Assembly (NCBI GenBank): GCA_947371775.1
Contig: CANBQX010000004.1
Location: forward strand, 1-28,643
DNA: 28,643 nt
Source: Comamonadaceae bacterium
Lineage (GTDB): Bacteria; Pseudomonadota; Gammaproteobacteria; Burkholderiales; Burkholderiaceae_C
Reading direction: 5' to 3'
Shown: piece after piece, positions 1 to 7,489 of the stretch
How the letters are laid out: every line of letters begins with the position of its first letter
Position numbering within the stretch: the stretch's first letter is position 1
The notes under the pieces: model-generated
The model's database searches: none
Told to the model about the DNA's origin: nothing
What the model saw: the letters and a program-made list of their open reading frames with translations, nothing else
Position numbers and translations under genes: made by a program

Positions 1-818
1 TTGCTCAGCAGCCAAGTCGCCTGCTGCTCCATGCCCACGGGGCCCCACACCTTTTCTGCCAGATAAGTTGCCAAGGGCTTTTGGGTAGCGCGTTGCACTA
101 GCGTTCCCACCAGATTGGTCTCGCCGGTGCTGTACAGCCAGCGGGTGCCGGCTGGCACCTCACGCGGCAGTTTGCGCATATAGCTCACCAGCACTTCCAT
201 GCCGGCTTCGGGCTTGTGGTTGTTGAATTTGGCAACGTCGGAGTTGGGGTCGTCATAGTCTTCGTTCCACTTCACGCCCGAGGTCATGGTCAGCAACTGC
301 CGCACGCTTACCTCGTCATAGGCCGAGCCTTGGAGTTCCGGGATGTAGAGGCTGACCTTGTCGTCCAGGCTTTTGATGAAACCGTCTTTCAACGCGGCAC
401 CCACCAGGGTCGAAGTGAACGATTTGGCGACAGAAAAACTGGTCCAGCGTCCGGAGCTGTCAAAGCCAAGGCCATAGCGCTCCAAGCGCAACTTGCCGTC
501 ATGCACCACCAGCAAGGCTGCACTGCGCTGACCGGCCAGATAGGCGTCCAAATCGCTGGTCAACTTCAGTGGCGCGCCTGTGGGCAGGGGCGATGGCGTG
601 CCACCGGCGGGCACCACATGGGACTTGGCCAAGAGGGGCAGGCGGTCCAACGCACGGAATGCTGCATCGCGCTGCCGCTCGGTCCAAAACAACAAATCGC
701 GGTTGGTAGGCACCGTTGCCAGCAGCCCACGGGTTTCCTTGTCCAGGCTGAGCCAGCCGCCCACCCCTGCAAAGCCCAATACCAACGCGCTACCCAGTAA
801 AAATTTTTTGAATTTCAA
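1..818 (-). CDS. Serine hydrolase, beta-lactamase/penicillin-binding-like family (5' part only)
   Basis: The gene runs leftwards off the window edge, so only the first 272 codons are present. An N-terminal hydrophobic segment (about residues 6-24) suggests a signal peptide or membrane anchor. The SxxK catalytic motif reads S129-V-A-K132, and a Y229-S-T segment matches the YxN/YST second motif of class C beta-lactamase-like esterases and 6-aminohexanoate-dimer-hydrolase-type enzymes. Family knowledge says an acyl-serine hydrolase acting in the periplasm; the substrate cannot be told. The start is taken as TTG at 818, because AGGAG lies 7 bases upstream and no ATG is available in frame nearby. 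The third motif (KTG/HxG) would lie beyond the window. It is transcribed away from the island that begins at 1330. Confidence 0.85.
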   Translation of the reverse strand, partial: MKFKKFLLGSALVLGFAGVGGWLSLDKETRGLLATVPTNRDLLFWTERQRDAAFRALDRLPLLAKSHVVPAGGTPSPLPTGAPLKLTSDLDAYLAGQRSAALLVVHDGKLRLERYGLGFDSSGRWTSFSVAKSFTSTLVGAALKDGFIKSLDDKVSLYIPELQGSAYDEVSVRQLLTMTSGVKWNEDYDDPNSDVAKFNNHKPEAGMEVLVSYMRKLPREVPAGTRWLYSTGETNLVGTLVQRATQKPLATYLAEKVWGPVGMEQQATWLLS

Positions 819-1329
819 AACAATGCTCCTTATTGGTATTTCGAAATGCCGCCGGTGAATGTAATCCTAGAAAGGGCCTGGCTTGGGCAAAGTGTTTAGA
901 TTCTGTTTTTCAACTCGGCAGGGGCCAAAGGGCTATTGAGGTGTGGGCGGGCCCGCTGGTACCCCACCGCCGCCGCCCTGGCCCGCTGGCGCTCGCAGGC
1001 CGACGCCGGGCGGGCGCACTCTTACTTTTCATAGGCAATAAAAAAACCGTTTTTATTGTGGCTATGATGAAGCCGACCCCACACCGGGCGCTTGACCCGG
1101 TGGGCTCACGAAGGCGGCATTGCATCCATGGCGACATTGATTCTGGCGATTGGTACATCGGCGTTTGACAGCATTCATTCTCGATCCGAACGCAATGCTT
1201 TTAGCGCACAACCTTTGCGACATTACAGGCACCAAGCGCAAGAAGTTTCGTACCTTACATCGCCGCCTGCACGTATGCCATGGGTGGACCCGAGTACGTG
1301 CCACACCATCAAGTTTGAAGGGATGTCAA
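819..1329. other. Intergenic region with two hairpins, no convincing gene
   Basis: About 510 bases separate the serine hydrolase from the island ATPase; the two are divergently transcribed. The stretch holds an AT-rich perfect inverted repeat at 1036-1058 (9-base arms, 5-base loop) and a GC-rich one at 1082-1102 (7-base arms, 7-base loop). The part around 940-1020 is very GC-rich. The ATPase frame stays open upstream to 1150, but the predicted residues there look non-coding and the better ribosome-binding site is at 1317-1323. Promoters of both flanking genes should lie here, but I see no clear -35/-10 pair. Confidence 0.5.
1036..1058. repeat. AT-rich inverted repeat (hairpin) upstream of the island
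   Basis: The arms are CAATAAAAA (1036-1044) and TTTTTATTG (1050-1058), with the loop AACCG. The pairing is perfect over 9 bases. It could be an operator, a weak terminator or an island-edge remnant. It is the only strongly AT-rich spot in an otherwise GC-rich spacer. Confidence 0.5.
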
Positions 1330-3399
1330 ATGGTTAATTTTCCAGTACTTGATCGGGTATCCGTACAGAATTACCGTCTATATGTCGGGACACCTGACTT
1401 GCCCGGTCTGGATCATTCATTCTTGCCCGGTGTCAACATTATTGTCGGCATAAATGGTCTGGGCAAAACCACTTTGCTAAACATTCTGCTGCGCTCACTT
1501 ACCGGGCCGTTCGATTTGCCTAGTGGCGAAGAGCTTGGGGAAAAGAAACGGCGTCTAGTTCCTGCTGATCGACTTTGGTTTCGCCGCAGAGTTCCAGATG
1601 ATGCAGTGGACGCGACTGCAACTGTCTGGTTTCATGTTGGTGAACGTTATTTTGAAGTCAAGCGTTCACTAGCGAATCTGGACATCCTTAGCCTCACAGT
1701 TGATCAACAATCCTGGCCAACGGCTCGTGCATCAGACCTGGAAGCTACGTATCAAACACAGATTTTTCAAGCTGCTGGCCTGTCGTCTTTTGATGACTTC
1801 GTCTTTTTGCTCCGTTATGTAGTTTTCTTTTTAGAGGATCGCAGAAGTTTGGTTTGGGATGCCTCAGCACAAGGCGACATCCTAGGCATTTTGTTCGGAG
1901 AACAAAGTGCAGACCGACGTCATTACGTGGAGCTTTTTAATGATCTGTTGAGCAAGGACAGTGAGTATCGGAACATGCTCGCTGTAGTGAATAAGCGTAA
2001 GAAAGAATTCGCAAAGCAAAACGGGACCATTGACGGTGGCCAGCTGGAAATGTTGATTGGTCAAGTTGACTCAAAGCGGGCTGACGTCGCGGCATTAATA
2101 GTCAAAAAAGAAGATCAAGCTCGCATCAGAGACTCCTTGCGCAGTCAAATTGAAAACCGAAAACAAGACATCCATGACCAGCGTTCAGCGGTCGCGTCGG
2201 ATCTCAACAGCTTCTATCAATCGTTCTTCCCACAGACAAGCGACGCCGCAAGGTACCTACTGTCACAATTTGAAGCAATTGGCGGGTGCCTTGTCTGTGG
2301 GTGCAACTCCGCTGCGGCAATCAGTCGGGTTCAAGCAAAGCTGGTGATGAACACTTGCCCTGTCTGCGAAAACCCAATCGAGCACGCAGACCGCCCCGCC
2401 CATGACCCACACGCGGGTGAAGAAATTGAATGGCGGCGCCAAGCAATCATTGAACTGGAGAGGCAACTCTCCTCAATGGTTAAGCCGTTGGACGAGGCCG
2501 ACGATGCATACGCGAACATCGCGGCTAGTTTGGTTGCTGCAACATCAGAGGTGTCAGGCTTGGAACAGCAAATTGACGCGCTTGGGGGATCATTGCCGAA
2601 TGCAACTGCGCGTAGGGACCGCGTCCAGTCGCATCTGGACGCATTTCAATCTGCACTTAATCAATTGGAGGTTGAGAGCCGCGGGTTAACTCAAGAATTC
2701 AAGATTCTGGCAGCTGCCATCGATACTGAGGTACAGACAGTTTCCATCCAAATAGAAACTAGTTTTTCGAAGTTTATTAGTGGTTTTTTGGCGGAGGATT
2801 GTTCGATTAAGTACACGCCGCGTCAAGGTCGCATTGGTCAACGCTCAGCTACGGAGAACTTTGCTTTCCCGCACTTTGTACCTGCCCTCACTTCCGGTGT
2901 GCACAGGGCGAATGCAACTGTAAGAGAACACGGCCAGTCTGTTTCAGAGTCACAGAAGGAGTTTGTCGACTTGGCATTTCGGATGGCGTTACTTGAAATT
3001 GCAGCCCCAAATTCGCCTGCGATGCTGATTCTTGAGACGCCGGAAGCGAGCTTGGATTCTGTATTTGTGCCCCGAGCAGCGGACTTGCTGCGACGCTTTG
3101 CCGCCCGCGAAGGTACGGCACATGGCACCCGTCTTATTGCCTCTTCAAACGTAAACCGCGAACAGATGATTCCAGCGCTCTTTGGTGCCTACATGGATAA
3201 ACAGTTTCATGGTCAGGTTGTTGACGAAACTACACAAGCTGCTCCCCCTACGGTACCGGTAAATGATCGCGAGAAACATGTCTTGGACCTACTAAAGATC
3301 GCTGCCCCAACACGAGCTTTAGAAAGATTCAGACAGCCCTATGAAGAGGAACGTGATCGAGCATTATTTCCAGAGCGCTTTACGGATAAAGCACCATAA
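1330..3399 (+). CDS. AAA/ABC-type ATPase, Rad50/SMC-like, with zinc-binding Cys pairs
   Basis: A 689-aa protein. Walker A is G40-INGLGK-T48. A Rad50-like stretch that probably holds the Q-loop lies near 160-190. Long Ala/Glu/Arg-rich, probably coiled-coil regions lie at about 205-290 and 362-470. Between them are two Cys pairs, C320/C323 (plus C325) and C343/C346, reminiscent of a zinc ribbon or a modified Rad50 hook. The ABC signature region is at about 538-555, and Walker B/D-loop at 564-576 reads LILETPEASLD, with Glu in place of the usual Walker B Asp. Established knowledge: such ATPases clamp nucleic acids or move on them. I chose ATG 1330 because GAAGGGA lies about 6 bases upstream; the frame is open back to 1150 with unlikely residues. 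Its stop overlaps the next start (TAATG). Inference: motor/sensor component of a defence system similar in layout to ABC-three-component systems. Confidence 0.85.
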   Translation: MVNFPVLDRVSVQNYRLYVGTPDLPGLDHSFLPGVNIIVGINGLGKTTLLNILLRSLTGPFDLPSGEELGEKKRRLVPADRLWFRRRVPDDAVDATATVWFHVGERYFEVKRSLANLDILSLTVDQQSWPTARASDLEATYQTQIFQAAGLSSFDDFVFLLRYVVFFLEDRRSLVWDASAQGDILGILFGEQSADRRHYVELFNDLLSKDSEYRNMLAVVNKRKKEFAKQNGTIDGGQLEMLIGQVDSKRADVAALIVKKEDQARIRDSLRSQIENRKQDIHDQRSAVASDLNSFYQSFFPQTSDAARYLLSQFEAIGGCLVCGCNSAAAISRVQAKLVMNTCPVCENPIEHADRPAHDPHAGEEIEWRRQAIIELERQLSSMVKPLDEADDAYANIAASLVAATSEVSGLEQQIDALGGSLPNATARRDRVQSHLDAFQSALNQLEVESRGLTQEFKILAAAIDTEVQTVSIQIETSFSKFISGFLAEDCSIKYTPRQGRIGQRSATENFAFPHFVPALTSGVHRANATVREHGQSVSESQKEFVDLAFRMALLEIAAPNSPAMLILETPEASLDSVFVPRAADLLRRFAAREGTAHGTRLIASSNVNREQMIPALFGAYMDKQFHGQVVDETTQAAPPTVPVNDREKHVLDLLKIAAPTRALERFRQPYEEERDRALFPERFTDKAP

Positions 3400-4052
3400 T
3401 GCCGACGCAAAATTCCGATTCTCAAGTGCAAGACGCCGGTATCTGGAAGGCATGGGTTCTCATTTGCATAGCGGAGGCCCACCGCATTGGGGTTACGCCC
3501 ATATCAGCTGCGCAATTGCACGTCACCTTGTATCTTGCCAATACCCTTGCATCTCTATTTGATGTTCACCGGGTACGCGGGCGCGTTTTGAAGCGTGGCG
3601 AGTTCCCCTTCTACCCTGATGTACAGCACGAAATCGACCGGCTGGCATTCAACGGTGTACTCAAGATTGAGCGTGTCGATTTTGGTGCCAAAGGCCATAT
3701 GACGGCACATCTTGGGGTAGGGCCCAAAGGGCTGGAAACTTATCAAATGATCATGGATAGGGCGCCGGACGCCGCGCGTGTAGCCCGGCTTTTCCGTGAA
3801 CTGGTTGCCGCATGTTTCGGAAGATTTCTTGCATCAAACACGGCCATTGGCCCGATTGATGCGAACTACGGCAGTAATCTTGTCTTGGAAAATGAGGTCG
3901 TCGACTTTTCGGAATGGACCGACGAGAACAAAAACATGGAAGTTGCTCAATACCTGTTGGCAAAGCTAATCGATCTGCGTCCACATTCAGATCGAGATGG
4001 TATTCGTCTCTATTGTGATTACCTAGACAAGGCTTTAGCTCCAGCAACATGA
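3399..4052 (+). CDS. Island protein of unknown family, possible middle component with winged-helix features
   Basis: A 217-aa protein that I do not recognise by family. It has no signal peptide or membrane span. A segment at roughly residues 65-100 (around PDVQHEIDRLAFNGVLKIER) looks like helix-helix-strand of a winged helix, and the C-terminal half is mostly helical and acidic. It starts at ATG 3399, sharing one base with the upstream stop, and ends overlapping the downstream ATG by four bases (ATGA), so the three plus-strand genes are translationally coupled. By position between an ABC/Rad50-like ATPase and a nuclease it fits the 'middle component' of ABC-three-component conflict systems. 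That is an inference from layout and size, not from sequence identity. Confidence 0.7.
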   Translation: MPTQNSDSQVQDAGIWKAWVLICIAEAHRIGVTPISAAQLHVTLYLANTLASLFDVHRVRGRVLKRGEFPFYPDVQHEIDRLAFNGVLKIERVDFGAKGHMTAHLGVGPKGLETYQMIMDRAPDAARVARLFRELVAACFGRFLASNTAIGPIDANYGSNLVLENEVVDFSEWTDENKNMEVAQYLLAKLIDLRPHSDRDGIRLYCDYLDKALAPAT

Positions 4053-5143
4053 ACCAAATTCAAACAATCTTCGGTGGGGCACTCACCAAAGCGCTTGAGC
4101 AGGTTGCCAATTCTGGATCGATAAATATTTCAGTTGCTGACGCCTGTACTGTTGAGTCGTTCATCGCTGGCTGGGTAAATACGCTCAGTGCACACGCCAA
4201 GCATCTTCGCAAAAAGGGTACGACGTTACAAGCACCAGCAGTATTCGTGTATGTCGATAGTGTTGGTGATTTTGCAAAGCTCCACGCCGGGTGGACGCGT
4301 AAGCAAACGTTGGGCGCGTCACCCTTAGATGGTTTCTCCGGTGTGCTTGGTGTCGGTAACGCCCCTATAGGATGCTACACGTCATCGGCCACCTTGCCGG
4401 ACATGAGTTCGTTCGCCGAAGAATTGCAATCCAACGGACTTCAAGCAGCTCCCGCCATTGCGCTCGTGTCCGAAACTAAGATCATCATCTGGGCAAATGG
4501 CATTTGTAGTGATCAACACATTGCAGTCGTGCTGAATGATGTCACGAAGCCCGTCACCTTAACTTCGATCGATTCTGAGCTTTCGTACTTCGATGCCGAG
4601 TTCGTTCGGGATAACACGACTTGGTGGAAGAATAGAACTTTGCGGTGCACAGTTGAAAATCCAGAAGCTGCTGTCCAGAACGACTTATGGGTTTATTTGT
4701 CGACCGTTTTTAGAGAGGTGGCACTTGTAAGGAAAGAAGAGGATAGTGCTAATGGTCGACGTGATTTGACGATTTATCCGACTACAAAAAATCCGCTAGA
4801 TCACAAGGCTATTCTTGAATTGAAGACTCTACGGGACGTCCTTACCCCGAAGGAGTTGACCGGCAAGCCACTCACTAAACGTTCACTGAAAGAAAACATT
4901 GAATGGGCTAGCTCGGGTGTGCAACAAGCGGTCGCTTATCGAGACAAAGAAAAGGCGGACGGTGCTTTTCTCTGCTTATATGACTTTTGCGCGGGAAATG
5001 TTGTGGACGTAGAGAATGCGGTTCTCCCGATTGCAAAAGAGTACGGCGTACTCATGCGGCGTTATTGGATTTCAGGGTCTCATAAAGAATCTCGCAAGCA
5101 CTCGTATCCAATTAATCCACCCGCTCACGGCCCATCGATTTAG
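4049..5143 (+). CDS. Putative PD-(D/E)XK nuclease (island effector)
   Basis: A 364-aa protein. The N-terminal 200 residues are of a type I do not recognise. The C-terminal part shows the signature of the PD-(D/E)XK restriction-endonuclease fold: a helix with E206, then D239 at a strand start, E257-L-K259 on the next strand, and a following helix with Q293xxxY297. These four elements occur in the usual order and spacing. Established knowledge: this fold cuts DNA with Mg2+. The ATG lies in an ATGA overlap with the preceding gene, and the TAG overlaps the stop of the opposing methyltransferase. Inference: the cutting effector of the island, with the methyltransferase protecting host DNA. No transmembrane segments are seen. 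Codons are richer in A/T than in the flanking housekeeping genes. Confidence 0.75.
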   Translation: MNQIQTIFGGALTKALEQVANSGSINISVADACTVESFIAGWVNTLSAHAKHLRKKGTTLQAPAVFVYVDSVGDFAKLHAGWTRKQTLGASPLDGFSGVLGVGNAPIGCYTSSATLPDMSSFAEELQSNGLQAAPAIALVSETKIIIWANGICSDQHIAVVLNDVTKPVTLTSIDSELSYFDAEFVRDNTTWWKNRTLRCTVENPEAAVQNDLWVYLSTVFREVALVRKEEDSANGRRDLTIYPTTKNPLDHKAILELKTLRDVLTPKELTGKPLTKRSLKENIEWASSGVQQAVAYRDKEKADGAFLCLYDFCAGNVVDVENAVLPIAKEYGVLMRRYWISGSHKESRKHSYPINPPAHGPSI

Positions 5144-6528
5144 CCTCTAAGTTCTACGATGCTTTCGGCCAAAAGCAGTCTGCCGCCTTGTTGTGCGCTT
5201 GATCGCATTTGCCGCACCTCACGTACAGCAACCGAACCAAAGCCCATCGCAGTAGCGATTTCTCCGATTATGTTTGCAACATCAATACGGACGTTCGCGT
5301 ATCGCGAGTCACCAACGACCATCATCACCTTGCCTGACGGCGCTAGCAATCGTTGACACTGTTCAAGCACGATCTCGAGATCTCGAAAATACGCACCCAC
5401 CATAGCAGGTATATTCGAATCCCAAAGTCGTTCCTTCTGCTGGTTCAATGCCTCAATAGTCTGGGCTAGAAGCTGAGACGACTTTGCCGGCGAATCATAT
5501 GGACGACTAACCTGAACATGCGATCTCAAGGTTTCCTTTCTTAATCGGGCGTTGTCTGCACTCGATCCGAGATATCCCAAAACCCATAATTCGACGTTAT
5601 ATATATCGGTGTAGTCAAACGTGTTTGGGTAAGGTGGTGAGAAGACCGCCAGATCTATTGGCTCCGATACTTGTGCTAGTGCTGTTCGCGAATCGCCGTT
5701 TATTACATTGATCCGCGACCGAGGTCGCCCCTCAAATCGGAGCACATCTTCGAACGAAGTGTTGAACCGGAGAGCGAACAGTTCATCAAGTTTTTTAGGC
5801 GTCGGCTGATTTTCTTGCCACGCACTTCGGTACCTTCTCCCTTTACCGTTAACGTAAATGTTGCTGCACTCGACTAAAACCGCGCCTAGGACAACCTTGA
5901 AGAACCGCTGCGTATCTACATCTGCAATTTGATCAATGCATGTGAGATACCGGGAAAGGTGCCGCGCCACGGTAAGCGGAAAGATCCATCTCGGCTTCTC
6001 TGGTCCTTCAATAAAGGTCGGTGGCAAATGACTCAGACGCGAAATGTTGCTGCGTGTTCCACTCAAACTTGCCTGAAAGTCAGCAGCTGCATGACGTAGC
6101 TTCTCGGCAGAAAGCGGGCTTACTTTTGCTTTGATGACATCGGCAAGAAAGGGATTGACCTCTACAGTCGTTGCGTCGATGGACATCAACTGCGCGGTGA
6201 TTGCGGTCGTTCCCGAGCCCCCAAATGGATCTGCGATGTGTTGAGGCCTGTACCCCAGCGAATCAATTGCGGCACTGACAAAAGAAGGAGAGAACGCCTC
6301 CTTAAAGTGAAACCATCGCTGAAAGGCAGTGCCTTTACCATCCTGATTTGTCGTCAATGATGCGCCTGTTGCTGGTAGGCGAGCGTTGTTCGTCCCTAAA
6401 CCATCGACACTTGAAAACCAACTTGGCGCGGTTACAAAATGTTCCTGCAAAGTTTGAAGATAGCGGAAGGGGGGGTTGCGCATTTGTAACCTAATAAATG
6501 ACAACGCTTTGAGTAGGTCTAACGTCAT
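5140..6528 (-). CDS. DNA methyltransferase (SPPY-type, N6-adenine or N4-cytosine)
   Basis: A 462-aa protein. The AdoMet-binding motif I is D100-PFGGSGT-T108, and catalytic motif IV is S297-P-P-Y300. A segment before motif I (KEAFSPSFV, about 76-84) resembles motif X. The order motif X-I-IV, with about 190 residues between I and IV, leaves room for an inserted target-recognition region. SPPY motifs are known for exocyclic amino methylation (m4C or m6A); the sequence alone does not decide which. It faces the ATPase-nuclease operon tail to tail, with the two stop codons overlapping at 5140-5143. The start at 6528 has a poor ribosome-binding site; Met16 (6483) is an alternative. Inference: the modification enzyme of the island. 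Confidence 0.88.
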   Translation of the reverse strand: MTLDLLKALSFIRLQMRNPPFRYLQTLQEHFVTAPSWFSSVDGLGTNNARLPATGASLTTNQDGKGTAFQRWFHFKEAFSPSFVSAAIDSLGYRPQHIADPFGGSGTTAITAQLMSIDATTVEVNPFLADVIKAKVSPLSAEKLRHAAADFQASLSGTRSNISRLSHLPPTFIEGPEKPRWIFPLTVARHLSRYLTCIDQIADVDTQRFFKVVLGAVLVECSNIYVNGKGRRYRSAWQENQPTPKKLDELFALRFNTSFEDVLRFEGRPRSRINVINGDSRTALAQVSEPIDLAVFSPPYPNTFDYTDIYNVELWVLGYLGSSADNARLRKETLRSHVQVSRPYDSPAKSSQLLAQTIEALNQQKERLWDSNIPAMVGAYFRDLEIVLEQCQRLLAPSGKVMMVVGDSRYANVRIDVANIIGEIATAMGFGSVAVREVRQMRSSAQQGGRLLLAESIVELRG

Positions 6529-6810
6529 CCGCTAAGAATTTACCGACCCCAATTTTCACCGCGAGCTAATGTGTTGGCAAACAAAGACGCTGGGCACGGG
6601 TTAACAAGCGTTTCAGTTTAACCAAATGACCAACCGCGCGACAAGATTCCTACACGGAAGGCCCCCGTCATTCACGAAATCATCTGCACCTACCGCGGCA
6701 AAGCTTCAATAACGGTGAAAAGAGCCGTGCCATATTCTGATCCAAGTTCCCAATGACGTGTTCGGGCATCAGTTGTATGAGGGCCTTGAATGGACAGAAC
6801 AAGGCAAGCG

Positions 6811-6963
6811 CAATGCGTCGCGCTTTACCAGGCCAAAGTGGCTGGCGCAACGTAGAAGGCAGCTGTCGCTAAGCACTCGGAAATTCATAAATCCAAAGCT
6901 CTGCTTGATGCGCCTGATGTTGTGCGCAACCTCGCCACACGAAGTAGCCGATGTCCTAGCCGT
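6811..6963 (+). pseudogene. Possible decayed coding remnant
   Basis: In the frame containing 6841 the translation reads ALYQAKVAGAT, then TAG at 6853-6855, then KAAVAKHSEIHKSKALLDAP and a further stretch to a stop at 6961-6963. The helical, charged pattern on both sides of the TAG resembles a real protein more than the competing open frame does, but no family is recognised and no start is visible. Weak call. Confidence 0.2.
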
Positions 6964-6998
6964 GTTCAGGATTAAAGTGCTAGAAGCCCTAGCTAGTC

Positions 6999-7038
6999 CG
7001 TATTTCTTCAAATACGCCTCAAATTCTGAGCCGTATTT
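6999..7038. repeat. Three-part alternating inverted repeat (mutually exclusive hairpins)
   Basis: CGTATTT (6999-7005), AAATACG (7010-7016) and CGTATTT again (7032-7038). The middle copy can pair perfectly with the left copy (4-base loop CTTC). It can also pair with the right copy in a longer stem that adds CTCA/TGAG (7018-7021 with 7027-7030) around a C-C mismatch. There is no T-run, so a simple terminator is not indicated. Confidence 0.5.
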
Positions 7039-7132
7039 TCAAAAATGCGGTTCATGCCCGACCCGTCCAGCCGGTGCTTTGCATTTGAGACTTAAGCATG
7101 CGGCACTTCCCGCCACCTTCACCAAGACACCT

Positions 7133-7165
7133 AAATCTAAATGAGATACAATCTCATTTAGATTT
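7133..7165 (+). promoter_or_regulatory. 33-bp palindrome upstream of feoA, candidate Fur box
   Basis: The arms AAATCTAAATGAGAT (7133-7147) and ATCTCATTTAGATTT (7151-7165) are perfect reverse complements around ACA. The core AAATGAGA...TCTCATTT resembles known Fur boxes, and the site lies about 60 bases before feoA, a gene typically repressed by Fur-Fe2+. The same DNA could also form a hairpin in RNA. Position and sequence both support regulation of the feo operon. Confidence 0.75.
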
Positions 7166-7225
7166 GACGCAATCCAAGGCAACTTGCCCCGCGCTGCGCC
7201 CGTCGCTATCTGTATAGGAGCACCC

Positions 7226-7480
7226 ATGTCCACCCCCACGCTGCTGTCTGACCTGCCCAATGGCACCCATGCCTGTGTCACGGGGCTGCGAGCGGGGGGC
7301 GGGGCGGTGCATGAGGCGACGGTGCGGCGGCTGGGGGAGCTGGGCTTTATTGCCGGGGAGCCGGTGCACATGCTGCGCCGGGGGCCGGGCGGGCGGGAGC
7401 CGCTGGCGGTGCAGATTGGCGACACGCAGTTTGCCCTGCGCCTGCTCGAGGCTCAGTGCATTGAAGTTGAACCCGTCTGA
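7226..7480 (+). CDS. feoA: Ferrous iron transport protein A
   Basis: An 84-aa small SH3-like cytoplasmic protein. It has the typical FeoA pattern: an early LSDLPNGT segment, a central VRRLGELGFIAGEPVHML block, and a late DTQFALRLLEAQCIEVEP. It assists FeoB in Fe2+ uptake. ATG 7226 is chosen because AGGAG lies 5 bases upstream; an upstream in-frame TTG at 7184 would add 14 unlikely residues. It is followed 9 bases after its stop by feoB, so the two form an operon under the palindrome at 7133-7165. Confidence 0.95.
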   Translation: MSTPTLLSDLPNGTHACVTGLRAGGGAVHEATVRRLGELGFIAGEPVHMLRRGPGGREPLAVQIGDTQFALRLLEAQCIEVEPV

Positions 7481-7489
7481 GCGCCCGCC

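Larger units (their letters stand above)
6529..7132. other. Gene-poor region between island and feo operon
   Basis: Some 600 bases without a gene I can defend. An open frame at 6758-7144 exists, but its translation has no family resemblance and no clear ribosome-binding site. A different frame (about 6781-6963), interrupted by stops, reads more like protein. Nested hairpins sit at 6999-7038. The promoter of the methyltransferase should lie near its left end and that of feoA near its right end. Confidence 0.5.

Noticed and set aside
1150..1329. N-terminal extension of the island ATPase to 1150
   Set aside because: The residues look non-coding, and a good ribosome-binding site (1317-1323) precedes ATG 1330.
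6758..7144. 128-codon plus-strand open frame between island and feo
   Set aside because: No family resemblance, no clear ribosome-binding site, and its end runs into the Fur-box palindrome.
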